From Actinomadura rayongensis (lineage in GTDB: Bacteria > Actinomycetota > Actinomycetes > Streptosporangiales > Streptosporangiaceae), in NCBI RefSeq assembly GCF_009831215.1, contig NZ_WUTW01000001.1, positions 682,001-746,000 of the forward strand: a stretch of DNA of 64,000 nucleotides. Reading direction: 5' to 3'. The number at the start of each line of letters is the position of its first letter. Within the stretch, counting starts at the first letter, position 1. Below the pieces are notes generated by a model. That model ran no database searches and was not told where the DNA came from. It worked only from the letters and a program-made list of their open reading frames with translations. The position numbers and the translations under genes were made by a program. Shown one piece after another: positions 18,834 to 33,137 of this stretch.

Positions 18834-21545
18834 GTGAAGCTCATTGAAAGGGATGACGAGTTCCGCCTGCTCGACCGTCTCTACACCGGATGCGTCGGCG
18901 GCAGGGGAGCGGTCGTGCTCGCCGGGGGACCGGCGGGCTCGGGGAAGACCGCCCTGCTGCACGCCTTCGCCGACCGCGTCGCCCGGCGGGGCGGGCGCTT
19001 CTTCGCGGTGACGGCGTCGGGCAGCGAACGGATGGATCCCTTCGGCCTCATCGACCACCTGCTCAACACGATCGGGGGACGGGACGGCGACGCGCGGGCG
19101 CGCGCCGACGAGTCCGGCGACCTCGGCCGCGCGATCCTCAGCGGCCGGCAGACGCCGATCGACGTGCTGCAGGGCGTCCACGCCGCCGTCGCCGAACGCT
19201 GGACCGACCGGCCGCTGGTCATCGGCGTGGACGACGTCCACTTCGCCGACGAGCCGTCGCTGCAGTGCCTGCGCTACATCACCCGCCGCATCGAGTCGTC
19301 CGCGATCATGATCGTGTTCAACGAGTGCTCCTCGTACGAACGCCGCCTCGCTACCCTGCACGCCGAGACGCTGAACCTGCCGTACGCCCACCGCATCCGC
19401 CTCGGCCGGCTGTCGGACGACGCCGTCGCCGCGCATGTCGAGCAGCGCCTCGGCCCGGACGCCGCGCGGCACGTCGCGGCGGCGTGCGCGGCGGCTGGCG
19501 GCGGGAACCCGCTGCTCACGCAGTCGCTCGTGGACGACCACCAGGCCGCCTGCGCGCCCGCCGCGCTCGTCCCCGGCGAGTCCTACCGGAACGCGGTGCT
19601 GCGCTGCCTGTACCGATCCGATCCGTCCGCGCTGGCCGTCGCGCGCGCCGTCGCGGTCCTCGGCGACCCCGTCGTGCCGGGCCTGGTCGCCGACCACCTC
19701 GGCGCGGACGCCACGACCGTCCGGCGCGGCCTGGCCGACCTGACCGCCGCCGGGGTGCTCGCCGACCTGCGGTTCCGGCACGAGGAGGCGCGGCAGGCCG
19801 TCCTCGGCGACGTCCCCCCGGACGACCTGCGCGCCATGCACGGCCGCGCCGCCGGGCTGCTGCACGAGACCGGCGCGGGCGCGGTCCGGGTCGCGCGCCG
19901 TCTGGTCGCCGCCGACGACGTGGGCGGCGCGCCGTGGCAGATCGAGATCCTGCGCGAGGCGGCGGGGGAGGCGCTGGCGCTCGGCGACGCGGCCGAGGCG
20001 GTCGGCTACCTGCGGCACGCGTCCGGGCTGTGCGCCGACCCCGCCTTGCAGGCCCGCATCACCGCCGCGCTCGCCGACGCCGCCTGGCACCTCGACCCGG
20101 CCACCGCGTCCCGGCACCTGCCCGGCCTCGCCGACGCGATCCGCGCCGGGACGCTCACCGGCCGCGAGGCGATGATCCCGGTCAACCACCTGCTGTGGCG
20201 CGGCGACTACCCGCAGGCCCGCGACCTGCTGAGCCTCGTGGAGTCCCGCGAGGACGACCACCCCGGCCTCCCGCCGAACCTGCCGATCTCCTCGGACCTG
20301 TCGCTGACGCGGCTGTGGCTGCACTTCTGCTTTCCCGGGCTCGCCGGGCTGCCCGACGGCGCGTCCCCCGACGGCGCCGGCGTCCCGACCGTGTGGGGCG
20401 GCCCGACCGCCGCGCTGACGTTCCTCTCCCAGATGACCGGCCGCGACGGCGAGGACGGCACCTTCCGCGCCACCGAGCAGATCCTGCGCAGCACCCGCGC
20501 GGACGGCCCCCTCGCGCTCACCCTCGTCGCGCTCATGTCGCTGATCCACACCGACCAGGTGGACGAGGCCGTCTGGTGGGCCGACCGGCTGCTCGCCGAG
20601 CCGTGGATCCGCAACGTCCCGCTGCGCCGGGCGCTGTTCGCGACGCTGCGCGCGTCGGCGGCGCTGCGCCGCGGCGACGCCGCCGAGGCCGCCGAGCACG
20701 CCCGCGCCGCGCTGACCGCGATCTCCCCGGCGGCGTGGGGCGTGGTGGTCGGGGTGCCGCTCGCGGTGGCCGTCCGGGCGGCGACCGACCTCGGCGACGC
20801 GGGCGCCGTCGGCTCCTACCTCAACCTCCAGGTGCCGGAGGCGATGTTCGACACCCCGTTCTCCCTGCCGTATCTGGCCGCCTTCGGCCGCCACCAGCTC
20901 GTGATGGGACGGCCGCAGGCCGCGCTGGAGAACTTCCGTGCGTGCGGGGTCATGCTGACGGACTGGGGCCTGGACGCGGCCGGGCTCATCGACTGGCGCA
21001 ACGACGCCGCCGAGGCGCTGCTCGCGCTCGGCCGGGCGGAGGAGGCGCGGGTGCTCGCCGAGGAGCAGATCGCGCTGTCGGCGGGCGTCCCGTCCCGGCC
21101 GCGCGGGGTCGCGCTGCGGCTGCTCGCGGCGACCGGCGGGCTGAAGGAGCGCGTCACGCTGCTGGAGGAGGCGGTGGACGCGCTGCGCGCCAGCGGTGAC
21201 CGGCGCGAGCTGGGCCGCGCCGAGGCGGATCTGCGCACCGCGCGGTCGGCGCTGGACGAGCACGGCCGCGCGCGGATGGGGCCGCTCTGGACGCCCGCGC
21301 TGTCCGACGCCGCGTCGTCCGGCCCGGACGGTCCCGAGGCGGAGCTGACGGCCGCCGAGCAGCGCGTCGCGGCGCTCGCGGCCGACGGCTGGACCAACCG
21401 GCAGATCGCCGCGAAGCTCTACATCACGGTCAGCACGGTCGAGCAGCACCTGACGAAGATCTACCGCAAGCTCAAGGTCCGCGGCCGTCCGGACCTGGCG
21501 TCCGTCTTCACCGAGCCGCCGCCCCCGCGCGAACGCGTCAACTGA
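18834..21545 (+). CDS. LuxR-family regulator, LAL type
   Basis: A 903-residue large ATP-binding regulator of the LuxR family (MalT-like). The N-terminal AAA/STAND-like ATPase has Walker A GPAGSGKT (about residues 31-38) and Walker B LVIGVDDVHFAD (about 126). A long helical TPR-like middle follows. The C-terminal LuxR helix-turn-helix (LTAAEQRVAALAADGWTNRQ, then LYITVSTVEQHLTKIYRKL) occupies about residues 835-890. GTG at 18834 has GGGGAA upstream. Proteins of this type are usual pathway activators in actinomycete antibiotic clusters. It likely sits in the regulatory hierarchy with the StrR-like proteins. No TTA codon was found in it. Confidence 0.92.
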   Translation: MKLIERDDEFRLLDRLYTGCVGGRGAVVLAGGPAGSGKTALLHAFADRVARRGGRFFAVTASGSERMDPFGLIDHLLNTIGGRDGDARARADESGDLGRAILSGRQTPIDVLQGVHAAVAERWTDRPLVIGVDDVHFADEPSLQCLRYITRRIESSAIMIVFNECSSYERRLATLHAETLNLPYAHRIRLGRLSDDAVAAHVEQRLGPDAARHVAAACAAAGGGNPLLTQSLVDDHQAACAPAALVPGESYRNAVLRCLYRSDPSALAVARAVAVLGDPVVPGLVADHLGADATTVRRGLADLTAAGVLADLRFRHEEARQAVLGDVPPDDLRAMHGRAAGLLHETGAGAVRVARRLVAADDVGGAPWQIEILREAAGEALALGDAAEAVGYLRHASGLCADPALQARITAALADAAWHLDPATASRHLPGLADAIRAGTLTGREAMIPVNHLLWRGDYPQARDLLSLVESREDDHPGLPPNLPISSDLSLTRLWLHFCFPGLAGLPDGASPDGAGVPTVWGGPTAALTFLSQMTGRDGEDGTFRATEQILRSTRADGPLALTLVALMSLIHTDQVDEAVWWADRLLAEPWIRNVPLRRALFATLRASAALRRGDAAEAAEHARAALTAISPAAWGVVVGVPLAVAVRAATDLGDAGAVGSYLNLQVPEAMFDTPFSLPYLAAFGRHQLVMGRPQAALENFRACGVMLTDWGLDAAGLIDWRNDAAEALLALGRAEEARVLAEEQIALSAGVPSRPRGVALRLLAATGGLKERVTLLEEAVDALRASGDRRELGRAEADLRTARSALDEHGRARMGPLWTPALSDAASSGPDGPEAELTAAEQRVAALAADGWTNRQIAAKLYITVSTVEQHLTKIYRKLKVRGRPDLASVFTEPPPPRERVN

Positions 21546-21551
21546 GCGGCC

Positions 21552-21624
21552 CGGGAGGTCGGTCGGGGTCGGTTGGTCGGGGTGAGCCCGGGAGGTCGGT
21601 CGGGGTCGGTTGGTCGGGGTGAGC
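21552..21624. repeat. Two tandem copies of a 37-bp unit
   Basis: The 37-bp unit starting CGGGAGGTCGGTCGGGG and ending GGTGAGC occurs twice in direct contact, identical except for the last base, between the LAL gene and hpgT. Confidence 0.8.
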
Positions 21625-21707
21625 ACCGTCCAGCGGACGGCGTTGTCCGGGTGGCGGGCGCGTGTGATTCTGGGCCGACGACAGGCCACGATCACCTGGG
21701 GGTTCCC

Positions 21708-23024
21708 GTGGACCGCACTCCGGCGGACGGCGCCGACCTGCGCCGCGACGAGCTGCACGCCAGCCTCTCCGCGCCCGTGCTCGACACGATGAACTTCCTC
21801 AACGAGATCACGACGCGCTACCCGGACGCGGTGTCGTTCGCGCCGGGCCGTCCCTACGACGGGTTCTTCGACACCGAGGACGTCATCGCCCACCTGCGCC
21901 GCTTCCTCGCCCACCTGGAGGAGCAGGGCCGCACGCCGCAGCAGGTCCGCACCGCGATCTACCAGTACGGCCCGACCGCCGGGCAGATCCGCGAGCTGAT
22001 CGCCGAGTCGCTGCGCGTGGACGAGGGCACCGACGTGGACCCGGCGTCGATCGTGGTGACGGTCGGCGCGCAGGAGGGGATGCTGCTGGCGCTGCGCGCG
22101 CTGACGGCCGGCCCGGACGACGTCCTGCTCACCGCGAGCCCCTGCTACGTCGGGATCACCGGCGCGGCGTGCATCCTGGACGTCCCGGTCACGGCGGTGC
22201 CCGAACGCGCGGACGGCCTGGACGCCGCCGACGTCGAGGCCGCGATCGTCGCCGAGAAGGCCAGGGGCCGCAGGCCGCGCGCGTTCTACGTCGTCCCGGA
22301 CCACTCCAACCCGTCCGGGAACACGGTCGCGCGCGCCGCCCGCGAGGCGCTGCTGGACGTCGCGCACCGGCACGGCGTGCTGATCCTGGAGGACAGCCCA
22401 TACCGGATGGTCAGCCCCGGCGAGCGGCTGCCGTCGCTGAAGTCCCTCGACCGGAACCGCACGGTCGTGCAGCTCGGGTCGTTCTCCAAGACCGTCTTCC
22501 CGGGCGCGCGCGTCGGGTACGTCGTCGCCGACCAGCGCGTCGCGGACGGAACGGGCGGCACCGTCCTGCTCGCCGACGAACTCGCCAAGATCAAGAGCAT
22601 GGTCACGGTGAACACGTCGTCGCTCAGCCAGGCGGCCGTCGCGGGCGCGCTGCTCGCGGCGGGCGGCAAGATCTCCGAGCTGAACGCCGGGCCCGCCGCC
22701 TACTACGGCGACGCGATGCGCACCGTCCTGGACCACCTCGACCGCGCCCTGCCCGCCGCGCGCCGCGACGCGCTCGGCGTCTCCTGGAACCGGCCCGAGG
22801 GCGGGTTCTTCCTGGCGATGCGGGTGCCGTTCCGCGCGGACGAGGCGGCGCTCACCCGCTCGGCCCGGGAGTTCGGCGTGATCTGGACGCCGATGTCCTA
22901 CTTCCGTCCCGAGGGCGGCGGCCACGACCAGCTCCGGCTGTCCACCAGCTACCTCAGCGACGCGGAGATCGCCGAGGGCACCGCGCGGCTCGCGCGGTTC
23001 GTGGAAGCCGAGAGCGTGCGCTGA
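21708..23024 (+). CDS. hpgT: 4-hydroxyphenylglycine aminotransferase
   Basis: A 438-residue PLP-dependent class I/II aminotransferase that transfers an amino group to 4-hydroxybenzoylformate (Hpg) and, in glycopeptide producers, also to 3,5-dihydroxyphenylglyoxylate (Dpg). Visible are VTVGAQEGMLLALRAL, the pocket motif VVPDHSNPSGNT, ILEDSPYRMV and the PLP lysine K261 in GSFSKTVFPGARVGY. GTG at 21708 was chosen because it follows GGGGG and gives the family's usual length; the longer ORF extends into the 37-bp tandem repeat. It stands alone between the LAL gene and a convergent cold-shock gene, with a 37-bp repeat upstream. In the promoter region GTCCAG starts an imperfect StrR-like site whose second half is poor. 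Confidence 0.92.
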   Translation: MDRTPADGADLRRDELHASLSAPVLDTMNFLNEITTRYPDAVSFAPGRPYDGFFDTEDVIAHLRRFLAHLEEQGRTPQQVRTAIYQYGPTAGQIRELIAESLRVDEGTDVDPASIVVTVGAQEGMLLALRALTAGPDDVLLTASPCYVGITGAACILDVPVTAVPERADGLDAADVEAAIVAEKARGRRPRAFYVVPDHSNPSGNTVARAAREALLDVAHRHGVLILEDSPYRMVSPGERLPSLKSLDRNRTVVQLGSFSKTVFPGARVGYVVADQRVADGTGGTVLLADELAKIKSMVTVNTSSLSQAAVAGALLAAGGKISELNAGPAAYYGDAMRTVLDHLDRALPAARRDALGVSWNRPEGGFFLAMRVPFRADEAALTRSAREFGVIWTPMSYFRPEGGGHDQLRLSTSYLSDAEIAEGTARLARFVEAESVR

Positions 23025-23027
23025 CGG

Positions 23028-23477
23028 CTACTCGTCCACCCAGCCGTGCTTCTGCGCGAGCGGCAGCAGCGTGTCGCGCAGCCGGACGATCTGAGCGCCG
23101 GTGAGGTCGGGGACGCCGCGCAGGAACAGCTCGGTGACCTCCTCGCGGAACTCCGACGGCGCGAGGACGTCGCACAGGACGTCGTCGCCGTTCGGCCCCG
23201 CCGTCGGACCCGTCGCACGGGGTGTGACCTCGGGGAACGCGTCCCGGCGGCCCGGCGGGGGCCCGACCACGCGCACCGCGAACGCCTTCGGCCCCCGCTC
23301 GCCCTCCATGACCTCGAACTCGACGATCGTGCCGGGCATCAGCTCGGACTTGTCGTCGTCGGCGAGTTCGTTGGCGTGGACGAAGACGTCCGGGCCGCCC
23401 TCGTCGGGCGCGATGAACCCGTAACCGCGGACCTCGTCAAAACGCAGAACTCTTCCCGACAGCACCACAGGGACCAT
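23028..23477 (-). CDS. Cold-shock-domain protein with C-terminal extension
   Basis: A protein of about 149 residues. The N-terminal cold-shock fold (about residues 1-70) has the RNA-binding motifs RGYGFIAP and DVFVHANEL. A C-terminal region of about 60 residues (SEFREEVTELFLRGVPDL...) is common to an actinobacterial subgroup and has no function I can name. It would bind single-stranded nucleic acid in the cytoplasm. ATG at 23477 was chosen; ATG 23483 is an equal alternative. It is convergent with hpgT, three bases apart, and looks like a housekeeping-type gene lying between hpgT and the dpg operon. Confidence 0.85.
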   Translation of the reverse strand: MVPVVLSGRVLRFDEVRGYGFIAPDEGGPDVFVHANELADDDKSELMPGTIVEFEVMEGERGPKAFAVRVVGPPPGRRDAFPEVTPRATGPTAGPNGDDVLCDVLAPSEFREEVTELFLRGVPDLTGAQIVRLRDTLLPLAQKHGWVDE

Positions 23478-23810
23478 CCACATCAACGCAGTGTGCGCCC
23501 GGCCGGCCTCGCGTCGTCGCCGCCTGGTGGTCGTTTCCGGGCCGAATCGCCGTCACTCTAGCACCGGGCACCCGGTGGAACGGTCGATTACCGGCGACGT
23601 GCCGTGGCGGGCCGCCGGTCGCGGCGTCCCGGCGCGACCAGCGGGTTCAGCGCGCCGTCCGTGGCCCGCCACTGGACGCTGGCCCGCCCGGCGCGGCGTC
23701 GCGCATGATGACGGCGTTCTCATTCCGAGCAGTTCCCGACCTTTCCCGGAAAGGGTGAGCGCGTTGTCCCGGAGCAGCAGGGCGCAGCGGTTGCGCAGCA
23801 AGCCGAGAAT
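23478..23810. other. Intergenic region between the cold-shock gene and dpgA
   Basis: About 330 bp holding the divergent promoters of the cold-shock gene and the dpg operon. A 15-bp inverted repeat CCTTTCC-C-GGAAAGG at 23740-23754 lies 57 bp before dpgA and is a possible operator. No StrR-type site was found here. Confidence 0.4.
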
Positions 23811-27833
<4,023 letters not shown>

Positions 27834-27842
27834 CGGTTTTCG

Positions 27843-27895
27843 GGCCGTCCAACCGCTCCGGCAGAGCGGTTGGACGGCCTAATCTTGTTTTAATC
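27843..27895 (+). terminator. Terminator after dpgABCD
   Basis: A perfect 16-bp stem (GGCCGTCCAACCGCTC and complement, loop CGGCA) at 27843-27879 is followed by TAATCTTGTTTT. The stem contains, in full, the StrR-type operator at 27847-27875. Confidence 0.85.
27847..27875. promoter_or_regulatory. StrR-type operator, exact match, before the exporter operon
   Basis: GTCCAA-N17-TTGGAC, an exact match to the recognition sequence published for Bbr and Dbv4. It ends 81 bp before the lipoprotein ATG at 27957, close to the 75 bp seen at the 5910 operon, so it likely activates the lipoprotein-exporter operon. Confidence 0.75.
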
Positions 27896-27956
27896 CCCCG
27901 GGCGATTGCATGGTCCTCGCCACGGCACGGCGCCGCGGCCAGAAAACGAGGACCCC

Positions 27957-28475
27957 ATGAGAACGAGAACGCTTTTCGCAGCCGCGTTGCTTCCGGCCGT
28001 GCTCACTCTCGCCGCGTGCGGGAACGACGCGAAGAACGACGGCGTCGCCAGCGTGAACGGCGGCAAGGCGTCCGGCACGGCCTCCGCCAAGGCGACCCTG
28101 AGCCAGGAGGAGGCGCAGCTCAAATTCGCGCAGTGCATGCGCAAGTACGGCGTCCAGGTGAGCGACCCCGACCCGAACAACCCCGGGAAGATCACCGTCA
28201 AGGGCGACAAGGGCAGCGGCGCCAAGATGGACGAGGCGCAGAAGAATTGCCAGCAGTACCTCCAGGCCGGCGGAATGGGCAAGCGCAAGCCCACCGCCAA
28301 GGAACTCGACCAGATGGTCAAGATGGCGCAGTGCCTGCGCGAGCACGGCCTCGACGCGAAGGACCCCGGTCCGGACGGCGGCATGCGCATGAGCGTCAAG
28401 GAGGGCATGGACCCGAAGAAGGTCGAGCAGGCGCAGAAGGAGTGCCAGCAGAAGTACCCGGAAATCCGCCAGTGA
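27957..28475 (+). CDS. Secreted lipoprotein with duplicated CMRxxGV motif
   Basis: A 172-residue predicted lipoprotein. The signal peptide ends in the lipobox LAAC (C21). Two copies of a motif follow: [18 protein letters not shown] at about residue 60 and [18 protein letters not shown] at about 122, each with a conserved Cys. The family is common in actinomycetes beside MacB-type exporters; its biochemical function is not established. ATG at 27957 was chosen because it starts the signal peptide and has GAGGA upstream. Its stop overlaps the GTG of the membrane-fusion gene, so it belongs to the exporter operon. A broken relative lies at 5.0-5.7 kb. Confidence 0.85.
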   Translation: MRTRTLFAAALLPAVLTLAACGNDAKNDGVASVNGGKASGTASAKATLSQEEAQLKFAQCMRKYGVQVSDPDPNNPGKITVKGDKGSGAKMDEAQKNCQQYLQAGGMGKRKPTAKELDQMVKMAQCLREHGLDAKDPGPDGGMRMSVKEGMDPKKVEQAQKECQQKYPEIRQ

Positions 28476-29595
28476 GCGCGTCGGTGAGCGACGCGCCGCC
28501 GACGGGCAGCGGGGCGCCGCCGCCGGGCCGGGCGCAGCGGCGGCGGCGCGGACGCGGCCCCTACGTCGCGTCGGCGGCCGTGATCGCGCTCGTCGCGGGC
28601 GGCGCGGCCGTCGTGCTCGCGACGCGGGACGGCGGCACCCCGGCCACGGCGAACACGAGCCCGGTCACGACCGCGCCGATCACGCGCGGCGACGTGATCG
28701 ACACCGAGTCGGTGGACGGGAACCTGACCTACAGCGGATCGCGCGACATCCCCGCGCCCGGCCAGGGCACCGTCACCTGGGCGCCGAGCGAGGGCTCGGT
28801 CGTCACGCGGGGGCACACGCTGCTGCGGGTGGACAACAAGCCGCTGATCCTGCTGTACGGGTCGATGCCGTCCTACCGGACGCTGCGCGAGGGCGTGGAC
28901 GACGGCAAGGACGTCTACCAGCTCGAGAGCAACCTCCAGGCGCTCGGCTACGGCTCCGGCATGACCGTGGACAAGGAGTTCACGTCGGCCACGGCCGAGG
29001 CGGTCAAGGAGTGGCAGGACGACCTCGGCCTGCCCGAGACCGGCGAGGTGGAGGCCGGGCAGATCGTGTTCCAGCCCGGCGCCGTCCGGGTCGGCGACGT
29101 CCAGGCCGAGAAGGGCGAACGGGTGGCGCCCGGCGGGAAGGCCATGACGATCACCGGGACGCGGCCGATCGTCCACATCCCGCTGGACACGTCCAAGCAG
29201 GATCTGGCGCGCAAGGGCGCGCGGGTGACGGTCGAGATGCCCGGCGGCAAGCGGGTCCCGGGCCGGATCTCGTCCGTCGGGAAGGTCGCGAAGGCGGGGA
29301 GCGAGCGGGACAGCAACCCGACCATCGACGTCTACGTGACGCTGACCGGCGCGGCGACGGGCGGGCTCGACCAGGCGCCCGTCAGCGTCGAGCTGGAGAG
29401 CGACCGCGCGTCCGGCGTCCTGTCGGTGCCGGTCGAGGCGCTGCTCGGGCTCCGCGAGGGCGGCTTCGGCGTCGAGGTGGTCGACGGCGCGGCCAAGCGG
29501 ATCGTCCCGGTCGAGACCGGCACGTACGGCGGCGGACGCGTGGAGATCACGGGCGAGGGCCTGCGCGAGGGCATGAAGGTCGAGGTGCCGCGCTC

Positions 29596-29599
<4 letters not shown>
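28472..29599 (+). CDS. Efflux periplasmic-adaptor (membrane-fusion) protein with peptidoglycan-binding domain
   Basis: A 375-residue HlyD/MacA-like adaptor. An Arg-rich N-terminus is followed by one membrane anchor (about residues 30-50, [20 protein letters not shown]). A lipoyl-like segment with [11 protein letters not shown] comes next, then a peptidoglycan-binding-1 domain (about 145-190, [20 protein letters not shown]) and the beta-barrel and membrane-proximal parts. It links the MacB-type ATPase/permease to the cell envelope. GTG at 28472 overlaps the lipoprotein stop and the stop overlaps the ATPase GTG. Confidence 0.9.
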
Positions 29600-30311
<712 letters not shown>

Positions 30312-30315
<4 letters not shown>

Positions 30316-31511
30316 CGGCCCTGGCGAAACTGTCCCCGGCCCGGCTCGCGCCGCGCGACGTCGTGCGGACCGGGATGTCGGGCCTGCGGTCGCGGCCGAC
30401 GCGGGTCGTGCTGTCGGCGCTCGGCATCGCGATCGGCATCGCGACGATGGTCGCGGTCATCGGCATCTCCTCGTCCAGCCGGGAGCAGCTGCTGGACCAG
30501 CTCGACCGGCTCGGCACGAACATGCTAACGGTCGAGCCGGGCCAGACGATGTTCGGCGACTCGGCGAAGCTGCCGCTGAAGTCGGTGGAGATGACCCGCC
30601 GGATCGGGCCGGTGCTGACGGTGTCGGCGACCGGGAGCGTGGACGCGACCGTCCGCCGCAGCCCGCTCATCGACGCCGAGTCGACCGGGGGGCTCGCCGT
30701 CCAGGCGACGTCGCCGGAGCTGCTCGGGACGTTGGACGGGTCCGTCAAGTCCGGGACGTGGCTCAACGCCGCCACCGCGCGGTACCCGGCGGTCGTCCTC
30801 GGTTCCGAGGCGGTCAAGCGGCTCGGCGTCGACAGCGTCGGCGCGCAGGTGTGGATCGGCGGCCGGTGGTTCACGGTCGTCGGAGTGCTGAACCCGCTGC
30901 CGCTCGCGCCCGAGATCGACCGGTCCGTCCTGGTCGGCTGGGACGCGGCGCGCCACTACCTCGACTTCGACGCCCACCCCACCAAGCTCTACGAGCGGTC
31001 CACCGACGCGTCGGTGGAGGCCGTCCGGGACGTCCTCGCGCGCACGGTGAACCCGCGCAACCCCGAGGAGGTGAACGTGAGCCGCCCGTCCGACGCGCTG
31101 GCGGCAAAGGCGGCGGCGGGCAGCGCGTTCACGAACCTGCTGCTCGGCCTCGGCGCGGTCGCGCTGCTGGTGGGGGGAGTGGGCGTGGCGAACACGATGG
31201 TGATCTCGGTGCTGGAACGGCGCCGCGAGATCGGCCTGCGCCGCTCCCTCGGCGCGACGCGCGGCCAGGTGCGCACGCAGTTCCTCACCGAATCGCTGCT
31301 GCTGTCGGCGCTCGGCGGCATGGCGGGCGCGGTGCTCGGCGGCGTGGCGACGGTGGCGTTCGCGTCCTACCGGGGCTGGCCGCCGGTCGTCCCGGTGTGG
31401 TCCTTCGCGGGCGCGGTGGGCGCGACGCTCGTCATCGGGACGATCGCGGGCCTCTACCCGGCGGTCCGGGCGGCGCGGCTCTCCCCGACCGTCGCCCTCA
31501 CGACGGCGTGA
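30312..31511 (+). CDS. ABC transporter permease, MacB/FtsX family
   Basis: A 399-residue permease with one N-terminal membrane segment (about residues 38-58), a large extracytoplasmic domain, and three C-terminal membrane segments ([20 protein letters not shown] onwards). The coupling loop [17 protein letters not shown] is present. GTG at 30312 overlaps the ATPase stop. It is the last gene of the lipoprotein-adaptor-ATPase-permease operon and is followed by a bidirectional hairpin. It is the paralogue of the permease at 712. Confidence 0.92.
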
Positions 31512-31518
31512 CCGGGTG

Positions 31519-31548
31519 TGGCCCACCCACGGGGATGGGTGGGCCACG
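31519..31548. terminator. Bidirectional terminator hairpin
   Basis: A 12-bp perfect stem (GTGGCCCACCCA and complement, loop CGGGGA) in the 42 bp between the convergent permease and antiporter genes. Confidence 0.8.
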
Positions 31549-31553
31549 GCGTG

Positions 31554-32873
31554 CTACTCGGTCGCGGGTTCGGCCACCCGGTTCTCCAGGCGGAGCTGTT
31601 CTTCCGCGGTCTGCTCCACCCGGTTCATCGCCGTCCGCAGGAGCGGCGGGGCCATCACCGAGGTGACCACGGCGACGAGGACGATGATGGTGTAGGTCGC
31701 GGTGTCGAGGACGCCGAGGCGCAGGCCGACGCTCGCGACGATCACCTCGATCACGCCGCGCGCGTTCATGCCCGCGCCGAGCGCCAGGGCCTCCCAGCGG
31801 TTGAGGCGGCTGAGCCGGGCGCCGAGGTAGGCCCCGGCGAACTTGCCGACGATCGCGACGACGAGGATCAGCGCCCCGGCCAGCGCGATCTTCGGGTGGC
31901 GCAGCGCGCCGAGGTCGATGCGGAGCCCGGCCGTCGCGAAGAAGATCGGCGCGAGGCAGCCGAGGACGACCGTCCGCAGGGACGCGGTGCGCGCCCGCGC
32001 GAACCGGCCGGTGCCCGCGATGAGCAGGCCGCACAGGAACGCGCCGAACACGGCCTCCAGCTTGAGCGCCTGCGTCGCGGCGCCGGCGAGCAGGATCATG
32101 GCGGCGGCGACCGCGATCGTGCGCTCGGGGGAGTCGCCGGCGGTCCGCAGGACGAGCCGGGCCAGCGGACGCCCGACGAGCACGGCGATGAGGAGCACGA
32201 GCAGGAGCCGGCTCACCGCGAGCACCGCGTCGTGCCCGGCCGAGCTGCCCGCCGCCATCGCGGACACCACCGACAGCATGACCCAGCCGAACGCGTCGTC
32301 CACGGTGCCGGCGGTGAGGGTGAGCTGCCCGATGTTGCGGTGCAGCAGGTTCATGTCCATCAGCGTCTTGGCGATGACCGGCAGCGCGCTGACGCACATC
32401 GCCACGCCGAGGAACAGCGCGAACACGTCGGTGTCGGCCCCGGCGCGGATGCCGCCGAGCAGGTCCGGCAGGACGTACCCGAGCCCGACCCCGGCGACGA
32501 ACGGGATCACGAGCCCGGCGACGCTGATCCGCACGGCCGTGACGCCGCGGCGCCGGATGAGCCCGAGGTCCATCTCGATCCCGGTGAGGCCGACCAGCAG
32601 GAGGACGCCGATCTGCCCGACGGCGTCCAGCAGATGGGCCTGGCTCGGGTCGGCCGGGAAGAGCCAGTGCGCGGCGTCCGGGGCGACGCGGCCGAACAGG
32701 GTCGGGCCGACGAGGATCCCGGCGGTCAGTTCCCCGACGACCGGGGGGAGGCGGAAGCGTACGGCGAGGCGCCCGAGGGCGATCGCCAGGGTCAGCAGGA
32801 CGCCGACCTGAAGGAGGAAGACCAGTAGGTGGTGGGCCTCGATCGGAGGCGCGGTGGCGGTCGCGAGCGGCAT
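31554..32873 (-). CDS. Cation/proton antiporter, CPA2 (KefB-like) family
   Basis: A 439-residue integral membrane protein with about 12 hydrophobic segments. Family motifs are PPVVGELTAGILVGPTLFG near the N-terminus, GLTGIEMDL, VSALPVIAKTL, TVDDAFGWVML and the late PIFFATAGLRIDL. It exchanges Na+ or K+ for protons. Antiporters of this kind lie at the edge of several glycopeptide clusters (for example balhimycin), so it is probably the last cluster gene on the right, although a housekeeping role cannot be excluded. ATG at 32873 starts the first membrane segment; the longer frame upstream is not conserved-looking. Confidence 0.88.
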   Translation of the reverse strand: MPLATATAPPIEAHHLLVFLLQVGVLLTLAIALGRLAVRFRLPPVVGELTAGILVGPTLFGRVAPDAAHWLFPADPSQAHLLDAVGQIGVLLLVGLTGIEMDLGLIRRRGVTAVRISVAGLVIPFVAGVGLGYVLPDLLGGIRAGADTDVFALFLGVAMCVSALPVIAKTLMDMNLLHRNIGQLTLTAGTVDDAFGWVMLSVVSAMAAGSSAGHDAVLAVSRLLLVLLIAVLVGRPLARLVLRTAGDSPERTIAVAAAMILLAGAATQALKLEAVFGAFLCGLLIAGTGRFARARTASLRTVVLGCLAPIFFATAGLRIDLGALRHPKIALAGALILVVAIVGKFAGAYLGARLSRLNRWEALALGAGMNARGVIEVIVASVGLRLGVLDTATYTIIVLVAVVTSVMAPPLLRTAMNRVEQTAEEQLRLENRVAEPATE

Positions 32874-33137
32874 CGACGACTCCTGGGGGGAGTGCGCACC
32901 GAGTGACGGGCGCGCAGGAGGCCTCAGCGTAGGCACGCGGACCGCCGTCGGCGGAAGGGGCGATCCGCCCGGTGACACGATCCGGCCGCACCGGTCCACG
33001 ACGACGGATGTGACACCGGCCGCACACCGTGCGCTTCCGGTGGGGAAGCTCGGACGTGCTGCCTTGTGTTGGGTGAGCGTTTCAGGACGCGAATTTATGT
33101 GCCATCGCATTTTGTGCCGTCAAACGGAGGGATATAC

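Noticed and set aside
21628..21656. A fourth StrR operator before hpgT
   Set aside because: GTCCAG is followed after 17 bases by GTGGCG, which keeps only about half of TTGGAC.
18453..22925. Very long minus-strand ORF of 1490 aa opposite the LAL gene and hpgT
   Set aside because: It is a shadow of two well-supported plus-strand genes and shows no domain.
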